Below are positions 33,904 through 47,441 of a DNA stretch of 64,000 bases, piece by piece. Numbering within the stretch: position 1 is the first letter of the stretch; each line of letters starts with the position of its first letter. The translations under genes were made by a program, and so were the position numbers. The notes beneath the pieces were generated by a model. It saw only the letters and a program-made list of their open reading frames with translations. It did no database searches and was not told the origin of the DNA. This DNA comes from Quillaja saponaria (taxonomy: Eukaryota > Streptophyta > Magnoliopsida > Fabales > Quillajaceae), in the NCBI GenBank assembly GCA_029379385.1, contig CM055606.1:2666001-2730000 (forward strand), written 5' to 3'.

Positions 33904-36900
33904 ATGGCTATGGCTGCTTTGAGACGAGAAGGGAGGCGTTTGGCCCCTCTAATTTCTCCCCAACCAATCACCGCCGCCCGATCCTCTCTCATATCTGAGT
34001 AAGTTCTCTCGATTTCTCAAATCCATCGCGATATTGCATTTTATGTGGGATATTACCTTCTGTTTAGTTTCGGTGACAGGTCAGGTAATGGAGTGAACAT
34101 GATGTTTTAGATGCCGATATTTGATGTTGTCAAACGAAATTTATCTTCTTGTTTTTATTTGGGAGATGGGGAAATGAAATGGAGGCTTATGGGTGCATCT
34201 ACTGTTGTGGTTTAGATTAATGGAGCCTAAGTGGGTAATGACAGTTTCCTGATTTTTGGCTGTTCGAGAACAAGATGCATTATTTTATTCCATTGTTCTA
34301 GTTGGCAGTAAGCTGATAAGTATGCATTCACAATTATCATTTTTGAGAATTACTATAAGCTTGGAATTATGCAGATTTGAAATTTCCATGAGTTAAACTA
34401 GGAGGAAATGATTTACAATAATGTGTTTGGTGTTGTATGCCATCTAGGTGAATAAGAGATTCACTCCAGTTAGCTCAGAGTGCTCTTTTCAGTCATAGAT
34501 GAGGGCATTTTTGTTTAAATTATTTTGTTTCCTATATTGGCTCATTGTCCAGAATCCAGACAGATATATGGGTTTTTGTTTGTTTCATGATCAGTCCACG
34601 CATGTGCATAAACTGTTTGTTCACTTGAAGAATGGAAACAAAAAGAATGCAAAGACAAATATGCACACTCTTCACCCTTTCTCCCTTTTTATTTATTACT
34701 CATGATCGAATAATTTTACTTGCAACAATAATTTATAACTGTAGGTTAGATTTTCAGATCCTTTATTCTTCTCTTTTTCCTGGTTGAAATGTGCAAGAAA
34801 ATTACGAGAAAATGTACAAACCAATGTGACACAAAATATTCTGAATAAGGTGTTCACTGCGGAACTAGTATGAAGTAAGTCCTTACCTAGGGCTGCAGAC
34901 TCCCTGGGGGAGAAATCTTCAAGAATTGCATAAACTGTCCACTTTATTGACAATCTGGAGTAATATTAGAATTAGACTGTCACTTTATTCTAGCTGTTTG
35001 TGTGTACTCTGTGTTGTTTTCCTTTTATACCTACACCAACCAAAGGCTTGGTATGTCTGGCCAGGGAGCAGGTACCTGTGGGAGTGCGTTCTATTTCAAC
35101 TCAAGTGGGTAAGACTCATTTTATCCTCTAATTACTGTCTGCAACTTTGTCTAGTTTTTTTAATCCACAATTCCTTTTGGTATATTTACTTCTATTCTTC
35201 AATGGTGAGTCTTGATTATTGTGTTTGATATATTTTACAGTCAGAAACCGGATGAAGAGTGTGAAAAATATTCAGAAAATTACAAAGGCAATGAAAATGG
35301 TTGCAGCATCAAAGCTACGGGCAATTCAAACTAGAGCTGAAAATTCACGTGGTTTATGGCAGCCATTTACTGCACTTCTTGGTGACACTCCCAGTATGTT
35401 CTTAAACATAAATTCATCTATATATGGATATCAAATTTAGTCAATCTGTAGAACTTCAATTTTGGAGTGGCTATTACTTTCAGAGAATCTCCCTTCGAAG
35501 TTGTGTTTGTATACACTTGATGTCGAGACTACTTGTAAAACATGATAATTTACGTTCTTTCTATATCCTGGGCAGGGTTTGCTATGGCCTTGTAAATATG
35601 ACTAAATGGTAGGAGGCTGATGTGACATTGGCAAACTAATGGCAATGAATGATTAGATATTTTATATATGTGATAATAAGGAACATAAACGAAGACATTT
35701 ATAGTTCTCCTCTCCTTTTCAGAATAATCTAGTGCGCTTTGTATTATTATATTGGAAGTGTATGTGCATGACCTGGTGCTTCTCCTTTCCTCATGCAACG
35801 GTAGGTGTTGATGTCAAGAAGAACGTCATCATTACTGTATCTTCAGACAAAGGTCTGTGCGGTGGAATCAATTCCACAGCAGTCAAAGTAAGCAGGGCTT
35901 TGCACAAGCTGAATTCTGGTAATTCCCACAAGTAACGGCAGTTTATTCAGTGCTGATCTTTTGGTGTTTGCAAGGACCAAAATTTAATCATATATATGAA
36001 ACGTTTTTACTACCATAGGACCTGACAAAGAATCAAAGTATGCCATTTTGGGAGAAAAGGCAAAGGCTCAATTGGTACGTGACTCAAAGAAAGAAATAGT
36101 GATAAGCATAACAGAGTTGCAGAAAAATCCCCTGAATTACACTCAGGTTGGTGCATCGTGTTTCTTGTCACCATGTTAGAGAAGTTATTTACACGTGTCC
36201 TGCATGTATACTGGATCTAGATAATCACTGGATCAAACATGTTCTTTTTGCTTTAAGTGTTAGGGATTTGAATGCTAGTTCAAATGAGTTTTTGGGTAGT
36301 GCAAAGGGCTGCTTTTGCCTTTCTTTTCTACTTTGGTATTAACCTTGATTATTATTGGTGAATTCCAAGAAGACTAGTTTATAACTAGCTTTGGCGGGCT
36401 GTGGCCATGGACAGATACAATTCAGAGATTGTTAAACAAGTGATTGTTTACATTAGTGGGTAATGCAAAGGGCTGCTTTTGCCTTTCTTTTCTACTTTGG
36501 TATTAACCTTGATTATTATTGGTGAATTCCAAGAAGACTAGTTTATCACTAGCTTTGGCGGGCTGTGGCCACGGACAGATACAATTCAGAGATTGTTAAA
36601 CAAGTGATTGTTTACATTAGTGGAGGAGATATAGTAAGGAAGTGATGCTTTGAAGTTTAAGTTGGCAGTTTTTTGTAGGAATGTAGAAAATTATAGATGG
36701 AAGTTTTGGACGTCATGGTACAAGATGTTAACGAAGTATTATGTAAGTGTAGATTTTTGGATTGCTTTTTGGTCTACAAATTCAAGCTAGGTTTTGCATT
36801 TGTTCTTTTAAGATTTTTTTTTTTTTTTTTCTAGAATAATTATACAAAACTAGAATGGAATTTTTAGTGTTGGTTGAAAAATATGATGACGACTACATGG

Positions 36901-38814
36901 AAGATATCTATTTTTGTAAATATGCAAATTCTTCTCATGTACCATTCAAATTGTTGTACTTCCAGGTCTCTGTGCTGGCAGATGACACCTTAAAGAATGT
37001 TGAGTATGATGCATTAAGGATTATCTTCAACAAGTTCAATTCCGTTGTCTCATTTCTGCCAACATTGTCTACTGTATTATCTCCTGAGGTACTCCAGTTT
37101 ATCAATTTGTAGTATATGGTACCCAATAAAAATGTGCAGTGTCTATAATACCAACATTTTCTACGGACTCCTTGTCATCCCCTCATGGACCCTTTCTCCC
37201 TTTAATGTAATTTGTTGGCTTACTGAAAGAAAATGTCCTTGTCCTCCCCTCAAGTTGCCTTTCTCCCTCTTAATATAGTTTCTTTTCTTATCAAAATAAA
37301 AATCAATGTGCATCATCAATATTTTTGTCTGCGAGAAAGGGAAATGTAATGAGGAAGTATGAGACATACATGAGACCTTCATGACCGGAAAAAGGGGTTT
37401 AATTGAGTGCTTGCAGCTACAATGTAAAAGAATCATCAGACTCAAGGCATGTTGTAAATATTTGTCATGGACGTGTTTTCTGGTTTTTTTCTTTCCATGT
37501 TCATTCTTTTAAATTGAGTTTGATCTTAGGCCCTTTTGGTTTGCCAATGTCATTGTTACTAATGCCTTATTCTTTTAGATTGTGGAGAGAGAGGCAGAAG
37601 CTGGGGGAAAGATTGGTGACCTAGACTCCTATGAGATTGAAGGTGGTGAGACAAAATCTGAAGTACTTCAAAATCTGGTCGAGTTCCAGTTTTCTTGTGT
37701 AAGTACATTTTATTAAGGGTTCTTGCAACTGGCTTATTCCTATTGCTACCTCATTTTGTGATATCTTCCTCTGTACTCAGCCTAATTGGAATTGGGTCCT
37801 ACTAGTTAGTGAATGGAAGGACTGACTTTTAAGTTTTCCTCAAATTTTAGCATCCACTATCCAACAAATGCTATGAATTCAGGCATGGATTAAAAATTTG
37901 TTACAGCTTCTGAACCCTGTATAATATCTTTTACTTTGCTGCGGAGAAAGAGAACAAAAAACACAGAAAAAGCACACTACAAAATGTTCTTTTTAATATT
38001 TTATAAATAAATATCACTCTATTAGGTGAGGATGAAAGGTGAACAGATTTTCTCATGCCAGTTCTAAATTGGGTCCTTAATTCTCATGCTTACTAAATGT
38101 TTTTTCTACATGATATGAATAAAGTTCTTCTTAGCATTTTGACGGGAGGCCCTCTCCCCTCAAAATGGTCCTATTTCTTTCATTGAACACAATGGTATAT
38201 CTTCTGGTACTCTTGTCCTTGAGAATCCCTCTTTCCAACACACCAGCGAGTCTAAGACCTTCTCTGGGATGACATTATGCAGGCGAAGCTAAAAGTCCTT
38301 GCTATTATCTTTTGTGTTTTGTTCAAAGTTAAAAATAGTAGAGCCTTTTGGTTTTAGTTCTATATAATTTGGTGACCCCAAGGATACTTCTTCTCATTTC
38401 TATGATAAGTCCATGATTCACTCCGCATAATTTATCCAATTTTGTCTAGGTATTGTTCAATGCGGTACTGGAGAATGCTTGCAGTGAGCAAGGAGCAAGG
38501 ATGTCTGCTATGGATAGCTCTAGCAGAAATGCTGGCGATATGCTTGATCGTCTTACCCTTACCTATAACAGGTCTCCTTCTCTCTAACTTAACATGGTCA
38601 TGATCACACATAAACAAATATAACAGGCTTCATTCAAAATGGCGGACTTACTGTGTGATTGAAAGATCATGTTGGTGTATTATATACTAAATTCACATAT
38701 CTTCTGTGGCGAGATTAACTGATTTCTTGTTCATGTTGCAACAGAACCCGTCAAGCATCAATTACTACCGAATTGATTGAGATTATTTCTGGAGCAGCTG
38801 CATTGGAGGGTTAA
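33904..38814 (+). CDS. ATP3: Mitochondrial F1-ATP synthase subunit gamma
   Basis: Nine exons give a 322-residue protein: 33904-33998, 35065-35108, 35241-35393, 35805-35918, 36019-36146, 36966-37088, 37579-37698, 38450-38571 and 38745-38814. All introns are GT-AG and all phases match. Residues 1 to about 42 are an Arg- and Ser-rich mitochondrial transit peptide. [20 protein letters not shown] from residue 48 forms the N-terminal rotor helix, [10 protein letters not shown] at 111-120 is the family signature, and the C-terminal helix ends [17 protein letters not shown] near the end. The subunit is the central shaft that rotates inside the alpha3-beta3 head in the matrix, coupling proton flow to ATP synthesis. 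The length matches plant homologs (about 325). It lacks the chloroplast-type regulatory cysteine loop, so it is the mitochondrial form. I see no defect. Confidence 0.95.
36301..36624 (+). repeat. 164 bp tandem duplication in intron 5 of the ATP synthase gamma gene
   Basis: GCAAAGGGCTGC occurs at 36301 and 36465, and CATTAGTGG at 36451 and 36615, so the offset is 164 throughout. I noticed only about two base differences (TATAACTAG versus TATCACTAG, and CCATGG versus CCACGG), so the event is recent. The splice sites are not affected. Confidence 0.9.
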
Positions 38815-39107
38815 ATGCAGCAGAAGTATTTGTAATTTGTATGACGGTGACGAAATAAATAACATAGCAAGGGATTTATGTGAACACAGCGGTGTTACAT
38901 TTTGTGAATCTTTCTCTTATTTTTCTGTAATAATCTCCCCTGAATCTAACTCATTTTTGGGAATCAAATTTCGTATTTATATGGTGGTTCCAATTGATGT
39001 CGTGATTAAGTTTTGTATCCAAGATTTCACCTGAATTTATTATCATTATTGAATCATAAGCTTAACTAAGTTGTCATGATGATTGGTCATCTACATTTCT
39101 CCTACAT

Positions 39108-39275
39108 TTTTATTTTTTTTGAATTTGTACTGAGGCTTGTACCTAGAAATAGCCTGGAGAGTCAGAGAAAGCACACCTCTCACCCTTATTGCCATTGGAA
39201 ACAATTCAACATCTTGGTCCTGATTCGAACTATACCCTGTGCGGGCTCTTGACGTTAGGCCTGTGGTTTTGAAGT
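39108..39275 (-). mobile_element. Probable SINE remnant between the two convergent genes
   Basis: On the minus strand a B-box-like stretch ATAGTTCGAATCAGGACC is followed by about 110 bp and an A-rich end (T-rich 39108-39120 on plus). The layout resembles the other minus-strand SINEs here but the sequence is a different family. No target duplication was found. Confidence 0.4.
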
Positions 39276-39559
39276 TTGCATGCCTAGAAAGTAGAAAGCC
39301 AGATGATTTGTGGCAGCATTTAGTTATTTTCCATTTGAGAAAAACCAGGCAAAAAGCATTCTTGTTGATGTTCCTTTGTTACAGAAAAACCAGCAAGTGA
39401 GCAACAAATTTTTCTTGGATAAATATATAAAAAATAAATTAAAAAAAACTGAAAAAGGAAGCTTTGAACTTTCTAGCATGTACAACCAATTCTTGGTTTA
39501 GTATTCTCCTACCCATATTGGGTTATGCCTTCCTAATACTGGAACTAGTACAACAGATA

Positions 39560-42500
39560 TCAATAATTCTCCTTATGAAAAACAAATCTAGTAGTGGTTT
39601 TGGTAGAATATTTGGTGCACACCCTGTTTAACTCTCTTGCTGAAGCTGATGGCCCACAGTAGAAAACCCCTGCACAAGCAAAACCAAACCACATTCTTAG
39701 AAAATATTAACCAAATTTTCCCTTTGATTGAGTGGTTGGCCAAAATTAACTAATTTCTCTCACCAATTTTTTGTCCTCTATGTTTCTGAGCCAATTTTGA
39801 AAATATGCTGAACCAATTTGGTCGACCAAAATGCGTGCATACCTGAAAAAACAGAAAATGAAACTTGGTCACTATATTAAGCTCTGAATTGATACTGACC
39901 AAAATCTTAGCTTAGAATTTGCATATATATGATGCAGTACTTACTGGAGTCCTTGACACAATGTCAATGCCATTCTTGGCATGATGCAAAGCCTGAATAA
40001 CTCTCAGTAACGATGAACGTACATCTCCCTCCTGATATACACTGGTGAGGAAATTATGCGTCTCCACAACAGACTTAAGGTCACCCGACAAAACTAGAAT
40101 GGTTAGTAATTTGATAAATCTGCCTGCATAGACTCCAGCATGAAAAAAATACAGTTATATATATATACCTGTTTCTGGTTTGAAATGGAGATTTCCTTCA
40201 TGATATCTCTGAACCAATCAAAGGAGCTTTGTTCTCTTGTAACCCAGTATAGGTATGCTTTTAATGGACCCTTTATTGAGCTGTATTCTCTGTAACCAGG
40301 CTATTGTAAAAAAAAAAAAAAAAAAAACGTCAGACTTTGGTTAATTGCAGAAAAGCAGGAGCAAACTAGAAAAGATGATTCTTAGTTTCTTACCTGATCA
40401 CAACTTTCTTTCCGAGCATTATTAACAATATCTTTCAGGATGCTAATGAAGGGTGTCGCTCCTATACCTAGACCGATTAGCATGACAATATCATACTTGA
40501 CATGATCCTGGGATGCAGCACCATAAGGGCCATCAATGTGTACTTTTGGACACTTTTTTAGTCCTGATAGCATAGCCTACAAATTTGCAAATGCCACAAA
40601 ATTGTTGGTGAGTAGAATTGTCAGATCAAACTCGAAGTGAAAATTCTGCTCATTACCTCTTGGAAAAGACTATACATTTGATAGCTCCAATCTCCAAGAG
40701 TTCTAATGTGCACACTAAGGTAGTCATCTTGTGGTCCTGAAGTTAATGAATATGGGTGCCTGGAAATTGTAGATAGAAGAGAAAGAAAGTATCAACATCA
40801 ATCATAAATGGACTACTTGGTTTTAGGAATTTGAATTTTGGACTGACATCAGAGAAAATTACCATTCAAATTGTGAAATTTGAGGGCATTGAATGAAAAT
40901 GTACATCCCACTCTGGTACCTAAAACCTTCTGGTTTTTGCATTTTGAGGGACAAAACTTTTCCTGGATAAATACTTGCCTGCATATATTTACCAATGGAG
41001 AAACCAGAAAGTAAAGAATGTTATACAATAAGCGTTTTGGTTTCAAACCACAATTTTCTTCAACAAAAAGAATTATTATAGATAATTACCTTCAAAATAT
41101 CAACCTCGTAAAATCCTGATCTTATGGCTCGAAATATCCTCTCTCCAGCATATAATAAAACCGGAATGATAATGTACATCCATGTCTGCACACTCAGATT
41201 CTTGAAGTCAAAATCTTTGGGAAATCAAAGGGGTCTTTGAAACAAAATTACTATTAAAAATGATAACTGAAAAATGGTCCTCGAGTTATTCCTAATTCTA
41301 TGGGGAGACAAGCACCATTTTCAAACTAAATATGAAAATCTCAAAGGTCAGATTAAAGAGTACATAGCTATGGATTTCCTTTTATTTTGGTAAAACTAAA
41401 TAAATGAGCAAGATTAGTCTTACCGTTTTTTCAGTTACATTGTCGGTTAGGAACAAGAACATGGAGTGAATAATGAGCAATGCATACACAAGGATGAACA
41501 AGTGATGGGAATACCAAAAGGTATTATATCCGGTGATGCGTCGAACGGACAGGGGGAGCAAAGTTGACTGGCGGCGTGGCCACTTTGTTGCTAATGAAAA
41601 TGCAATCACCATCAATACTACCATGCCAAACCCTGTTACCACCTCTGTTGTGGCCAAAATTTCTATATATGTTGGTTGATGGTACCCAAATCGTCCCCCA
41701 ATAGTTTGTCTGAAAATTGATCGGTCGGATCCACTAATTCTTGGGAAATCACAGGCAAGGTGAGTCCCACCATGTAGAATCACACCTAGCACTATCCCTC
41801 CTGCAATCAGCTATACAGAGAAATTTTTACAAGCTAAGTACATTGACATTCTAAAGAACAAAAGACTATGTACATACTATATATATATGTTACAAAAGAT
41901 GTCTCTTTAGTAAAAAAAAAATGTTTGAAAATCACTTACTTTGTGGAAGTTTAAGTTGTCATCAAATGCCACAATTGAACTAATCCGACGGTTCTTGCGA
42001 AGCCATGTAATCGTATTCCGGCAAACTGGGAGAAGAATTAGAGCCATGTTTAGTTTCAAGGTTTCAGCTGCACCCTTGGCTGTGGAAAGGCAGTACCCCA
42101 TGACTTGAAAGGCAGTTCTATCACGATATTGAAAAAATTTCCAAACAAATAATGCTATGCATGCTAGTAACCAAATTGAAACCATCCATCCACGTCGCCA
42201 GTAAGTTCGAAATAAGAACTCAGCCTTTGACATTGTTGCTTCTTGATGATCATAATTATAAACATGGTGTGTAATTGATTTTTGTTTAGTTTGGGAGGAA
42301 GAAGCCTTTGGTAGCCTTGCTTTGAATAGAGACTCCAATTGAGATATCTACAAAATGTTGAAATTTAAGATCACAATCTTCTTGTGCTAGGCTATATATA
42401 GATATTAAAAAGATGGGATGGTGTAAGAGAATTTCTAGGTGCGCGAAAAAGTCCTCAGAGAGAAGAGCTCCCATGCACCGAACAACTGTAGTGGCTCTGA

Positions 42501-43971
42501 TTATAATTTGTGTTAGGCTTGAGGTGAATTGGGTACATACCTCAATATAGCCTCTGTCTTCCTTATCCAGCAATTCCATGATTAAAGCAGCAAAATCTTC
42601 TGCTTCCTCATGACTAAGAGATAGCTTATTTGTAGAAGCACTTAACATAATTGTCTGCACAAGTGTCCAAGAAAAATTAAAGAGCCTAAAAGAAAGAAAA
42701 TCACTGGATCATTCCCTTTTGGCCTTAACATAAAAAAAAAAAAATAAATAAAAACTCTTATTCAAGTTTCATTATATTACCTGTTTAATATCCATTTCAG
42801 TAACTCTTCCATCCATGTCCCTGTCGCACCTGAAACGAAGATTGCAACTTTATTAGAAATAGAAAAAAATTAAAAAAGATTTCATGTCATATAAAAGAAA
42901 ATTTGCCAAAAAAAAAAAGATGTAGTGAAGAATTAAAATTACAAGTTAAAGAAAACACGCATTCTTGAATCAAAGCAATCTCCTTTCAAGAGACACCAAA
43001 ACTTATGCAAATCAGTTTTGGTGATATCAATTCTCCAATCTTTAGTTCCTCCTCTTACTGCCCTTAGTAATTCCTTAGCAAACTCTGGTGATTGCTGCAT
43101 TCCTGTTGGGCACCCAAGGGAAAAAAAGAAAAAAGAACAAAGAGGGAAATGAATAAGGATAACGTATATATTTATATAAACAATTTAAAAAGATTGTTCA
43201 ATAAAAAAAAATAAAAAATTCCAGATAATTACATAAGATCTGTAAATATTAATTTTTTTTAAAAAAAATATTCCTACATATGTATAACAATTTTTTGTTC
43301 TGAAAGATTTGTTTATCTCTTATAAATAACTTTTGTGCATGAGCAAAAAATAATTTCTTTTTTAATTTAAACTATTAGGTGACATTTGGATAAAAAAATA
43401 TTGATTAATTTTGTTTGACATTTCATATACATTTTAATTATAAATTAAAATTCATAAAAAGATTCACCTATCCGATATTTGAAGGAAAGGAAACTTGTCT
43501 CATTAATCACGAGACCAACCAATAGAAAAAAGGAAACATATTTTTATTGTATCTTAATTCATTAGTCCTAAAGTGGCCAACATGCCCGCCGGTCTTAATG
43601 TTGCATCACCAAAATGATGACAAACGGAATGAAACGATGTCATATACCATGCAATAAATATGAATTCTGAGTATCTTACCTATGCAAAACCCAAAATCCG
43701 ACCATTTCAGAACTGGTTCAATGCCTTTTCTGGTTGAAGACACCTGGTTGAACCGCTCCTCCACATCTTTCCACTCCATTCCACTGTGACCCAAAAAGTC
43801 TATAAGCCCAGTTGCTAGCTCGGTTGTTCTGGACCCGGTTTGAACAGGAGAGAAAGGAAGGTTTGCAATGTCAGCAATTGAAGAGGAGGAAGAAGAAGTT
43901 GCTGATGATGAAGATGAAGATTTTGAAAGAACTGGAATGAGAGAGGGCTCCTTTGCATTTTGGGTGTCCAT
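39560..43971 (-). CDS. RBOH: Respiratory burst oxidase homolog (NADPH oxidase), complete, short N-terminus
   Basis: Fourteen exons on the minus strand give 785 residues: 43971-43680, 43102-42943, 42829-42781, 42654-42541, 42347-41940, 41810-41424, 41185-41090, 40978-40863, 40759-40657, 40576-40394, 40300-40169, 40073-39945, 39842-39764 and 39669-39560. All phases match. A serine-rich start is followed by the RBOH N-terminal region ([17 protein letters not shown]). A canonical EF-hand loop at 153-164 ([12 protein letters not shown]) and a weaker second one near 195 come next. The gp91phox-like core has heme-region histidines ([12 protein letters not shown] from 354, YSHHLFIL from 441). [12 protein letters not shown] (542) binds [11 protein letters not shown] (611) binds NADPH, and VFYCG lies at 751-755. 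The enzyme passes electrons from cytosolic NADPH to apoplastic oxygen, making superoxide, under Ca2+ and phosphorylation control. Most plant RBOHs are 850-950 residues; here the N-terminus is short. The clade is uncertain, perhaps near RBOHE. Confidence 0.92.
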
Positions 43972-44330
43972 TGGTGTTTGTGTTCAAAACTGCTTTGGTG
44001 ATCAAGTTAAAAACCATGGAAAATTTTTTTGGGAGATTTTCAATCAATTTTTCTCAAGAAAGTGTGATATGTGATGTGCAAGCAGGAAAAGAAGATGAAT
44101 GGTGGGCTTTTTAGGATAAGGGTTCAAATTGTTTGTAAATGCATGAAATTTGACATTACAATGGTGATGGGTGAAATTATAAGTTTTTGTGATGAGGTAC
44201 AAGAAAGCTAGTCTTTTTTTTCTTCTTCCCTCTTTTTGGGTTTGAAAATGGGTTTTAATGTGGGGGTTTCTGGGTGTTTGAGTAAGAAAGATGAGAAAGA
44301 AATGTTTGATGGGGATAATGGAGAAGAGAA

Positions 44331-44505
44331 TATATACTAATTAATATGTATAATTGGTTTGGTAAGGGAGAAGAGGTTTTGTTGGATGTATGGAGGGATT
44401 AGATAGGAAAAGAATTGAAGAAATTAAGTGAGAGCAGGTAGACTATGGAAATGAAAAGGTTGTGATAATACAAGAGAGAGAGTACAGAGAGAGAGAGAGG
44501 TGTTT
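44331..44505 (-). promoter_or_regulatory. Putative RBOH promoter: TATA-like site and GA-repeat tract
   Basis: On the minus strand AGTATATATTC near 44332-44342 is a TATA-like site about 360 bp before the start codon. A tract rich in GAGAGA (44468-44502 on plus, CT-rich on the RBOH strand) lies further upstream. CT/GA repeats are common in plant core promoters. Assignment is by position only. Confidence 0.3.
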
Positions 44506-44707
44506 ATGGAAACAAGTAATTCAATTTGCTCACAATGTAAGAAAGTGGAGAGGTAAAGAATAGGTATAAAAAATTGATGTTACTCTGTCCTGTCTCTCCC
44601 ACATTTTCTAGCTAATTGCGTTATGCTTATTGGGTATATATATGTAATATATATTGGGCAAGAAAGAAACATGCCATGTTTATATAATGTAGCTGCCTCA
44701 CAACTCC

Positions 44708-44873
44708 CAAATCATACCCCAAACTAGAATTGCATATCAGGCAATAGATTTTTCAAGTTTAAATATTGGAAAATAAATAAATAAATAAATAAATAAGGAA
44801 TGAGACTTCAGTTTGAATACTAATCTGCTGAGCTAATAGTTCACTATGGCTATTGGTATTGGACAATTACTAG
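44708..44873. repeat. Copy A of a duplicated segment (pairs with 53262-53418)
   Basis: Starting at CAAATCATACCCCAAACTAG and running through CAGGCAATAGATTTTTCAAG to ATTGGTATTGGACAATTACT, this matches 53262-53418 with small differences. This copy contains an extra (AAAT)n run at 44771-44800 that the other lacks. It lies about 740 bp upstream of the RBOH start codon. Confidence 0.85.
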
Positions 44874-46060
44874 CTACTTCTTAATTAAATAAGGAACTTA
44901 GGTGCAAAATACATTTCCAATAAGCCAAACACTTAATACAAAGAATTTGAACTAAATCAAATATGTGAATTTTGAATTAAGAAAAAAAATGCTTCGTCAT
45001 ATCCATGTTCCACCTATCTGTATCTTAAAGTCCTAAGAGGTGAGGGGATGGATAAGTTTTTCCTAGTCTTAGGCTTAAACATATACATGGATTTAGGAGC
45101 ATGGTAAAGCCAACAATATTTTCTTTTTGTCAAGTGAGCTGGTTATCAATGGCAAAATTAATATATATACTCTCTCTATTTTAAAATTAGTTTCACATTT
45201 TAACTTGTTTTTTTCTTAATAAAATGAATATCAGAACTTAAGAATTCACCTGATGGCTGATAAGAAGATATATATGTTCAGTTCAATTCTTTAATTTTAC
45301 GGGTCTTCTATTTTTTTTTTTAAATTATGAGATTAAAATTTTTTATAAATTCTCTTTTCTCACGACAAGTAAAATTTTAACCACTTCATTGCTAAAAAAG
45401 CATCTTTATAAAGTCAAAGAAGTATATAGCATTTTTACCATTTAACTAGTACTAGCATTGGTTTTTAATAACAACTTAACAAATAAAAAAGGAATTCAAA
45501 TTTATTGAAATTGCCTGAAACCCCTTTACATTTTGGAGGTATTATTTTCATGTTGGACTAAAAGATTTAATAACCTGTCAAAGTAAAATCATTTCAAGTT
45601 TCATAAGATTTAAGTAAGTTGGCTATATTCATGGTAATTTTACAAATATAAACGTCATATTTTATATAAATTATATCAGAAAAGAAGTTCAATATTAATC
45701 ATGTATATTTATTTTTAGACTAAACAATTCAAATGAATTAATATGTGAGTGGTACTATGATTTGGTCGATCTAAAAATATTGTTGCTTAGGATCTAATCG
45801 TATCATTTTGGATTCATTCGTAATCTTATTCAACCATTGTTCTACCTAAACTCATTTATGCCCAATCCATAATCATCTAATTTGTAGTATTTTCAAGTCT
45901 AGTTTTCATGATGTCAAAATGACCTCTAATTTTTTCCCTCCAACATTTTTTTTATATCCAACGGGCTGTTTTATATTAAAAAAAATAAATGAATAAATAA
46001 CGATTTAGTAAAATAAATAAGTATAAGAAAAATAGTTGAAGAGATTAAAATTTCATTATT
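44874..46060. other. AT-rich intergenic DNA, no feature
   Basis: No coding frame, RNA gene or recognisable element was found in this stretch upstream of the RBOH gene. Confidence 0.5.
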
Positions 46061-46450
46061 TTATTTTTTGATTGAAAGAGAAAAAAAATAAAATAAAAAA
46101 TAAATAGGAAGCAAAACAAGAACTAAGTAGCTAGGGAGAGCTATACGACGCTGCCAAGCCACACTAGCATTATTTGCATCAACAAGAGGCCGGACCAAAG
46201 CAGGAGGATACTGCCACTCAATCTCGTTGTCATGGTTATCTAGAATAAGATTAGCAAAAAAGTCTACCACTCTATTCCCCTCTCAATAAGTATGATGAAG
46301 CTTCACTTCCCAATCCTGACTGAGCAGTCGACGAATATCATGAATGATCGGCATATCAGCATTTAACTTGTCAACATCATCTTTCACTAGTTGGAGAATC
46401 ACCAAAGAATACACTTCTACCATAATTTGTAATGTTACTATTTCTAATCT
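46061..46450 (-). pseudogene. L1-type LINE RNase H domain fragment
   Basis: On the minus strand MVEVYSLVILQLVKDD, DIRRLLSQDWEVKLHHTY and EGNRVVDFFANLILD follow in the order and spacing of the RNase H domain found at the end of plant L1 elements and related RNase H-like proteins. One in-frame TGA at about 46282 replaces the Arg expected before EGN, and the upstream part is shifted and lost. Only the C-terminal third of the domain survives, so it cannot be active. Confidence 0.7.
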
Positions 46451-46659
46451 TAACAAGAATAAATAAATCATCATCACTAAAAAAGTATTAGACAAATAGT
46501 AAAACAAAAATCATCCAAAAAGAGAAGAGTTGTGACTTTTCGCAAAACAACTGGCAACTTAAGCAACTATATATTGATTAATTTTATGTTTATTTTCTTT
46601 TCAATTAAGTATAGTAACTTTCCAATATTTGTTATTAAGTTTTTTTTGCTAACACAAAC

Positions 46660-47170
46660 TATTAGCCATTAGGGTTGTTAATTAATGAGTTTATCTTGAG
46701 TCGAGTTTTGACAATTCAAATTCGACTCTTCAATTTTAAGGCATATATGAGCTTGAAGCGTGTTCATTTAAAGCTTGTGCGTCTAAACTTGGAAATAGTT
46801 AGTGAGCTAAAAATTTAGACTTGAGCTCGGATGATTAAGAACTTTGTGTGAGCAAATTAAATCGGCTTACATAAAAACACAAAATTTTCTAGACATGACT
46901 TGATGTAGTATTCAAGTTAATTAGTAATGACAATTTATCTAAAAACATATTCTTTGTACAAATAAATAATAAGAAATCAAATATTTAAAGTATATTACTT
47001 ATATAAATGTAACAAAAATTAAAAAAATGTCACATTATATTGAATAATCGGAGCCAAATTTTACAAGTTTGAGTCTTACTTATTTATTAACGAGTTCAAA
47101 AATAAAACTTGAATTATTCTCATAGAAAACAAACCGAGCTTAGCACTTATAAAATGTGCAAAATAGTGAA
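46660..47170. other. Possible relic of a repetitive element
   Basis: Scattered motifs such as TTGAGTCGAG, CGACTCTTC, TTGAGCTCGG and ACCGAGCTTAG are typical of a widespread plant non-coding repeat rich in GAGCTCG words. The ends are not visible and nothing is encoded. Confidence 0.25.
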
Positions 47171-47441
47171 CACATATAGCGTTAACTATAATAAAAAAAA
47201 TATCTGTAACATCATATATTTAAAAATAAAATATTAATTTAGAACAGATTAAGTAATTATCACACTCTAAGAATTGCACTTGAAGAAGTATTCATTAAAA
47301 AAAATCCATTAATTTGTTTTACTATTTTTAATTAAGAAGTCCAATACAGAAATATTGAAGGAGTATATGGATAAGAAATTAAACGAACTAGAGCAGATGC
47401 ACTGCATATGGGAGACTCCTAGTCGCAGATTTGTACTAAAA

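Noticed and set aside
43868..44074. Plus-strand open frame with a Glu/Asp-rich start
   Set aside because: It is the reverse strand of the serine-rich start of the RBOH gene plus its leader.
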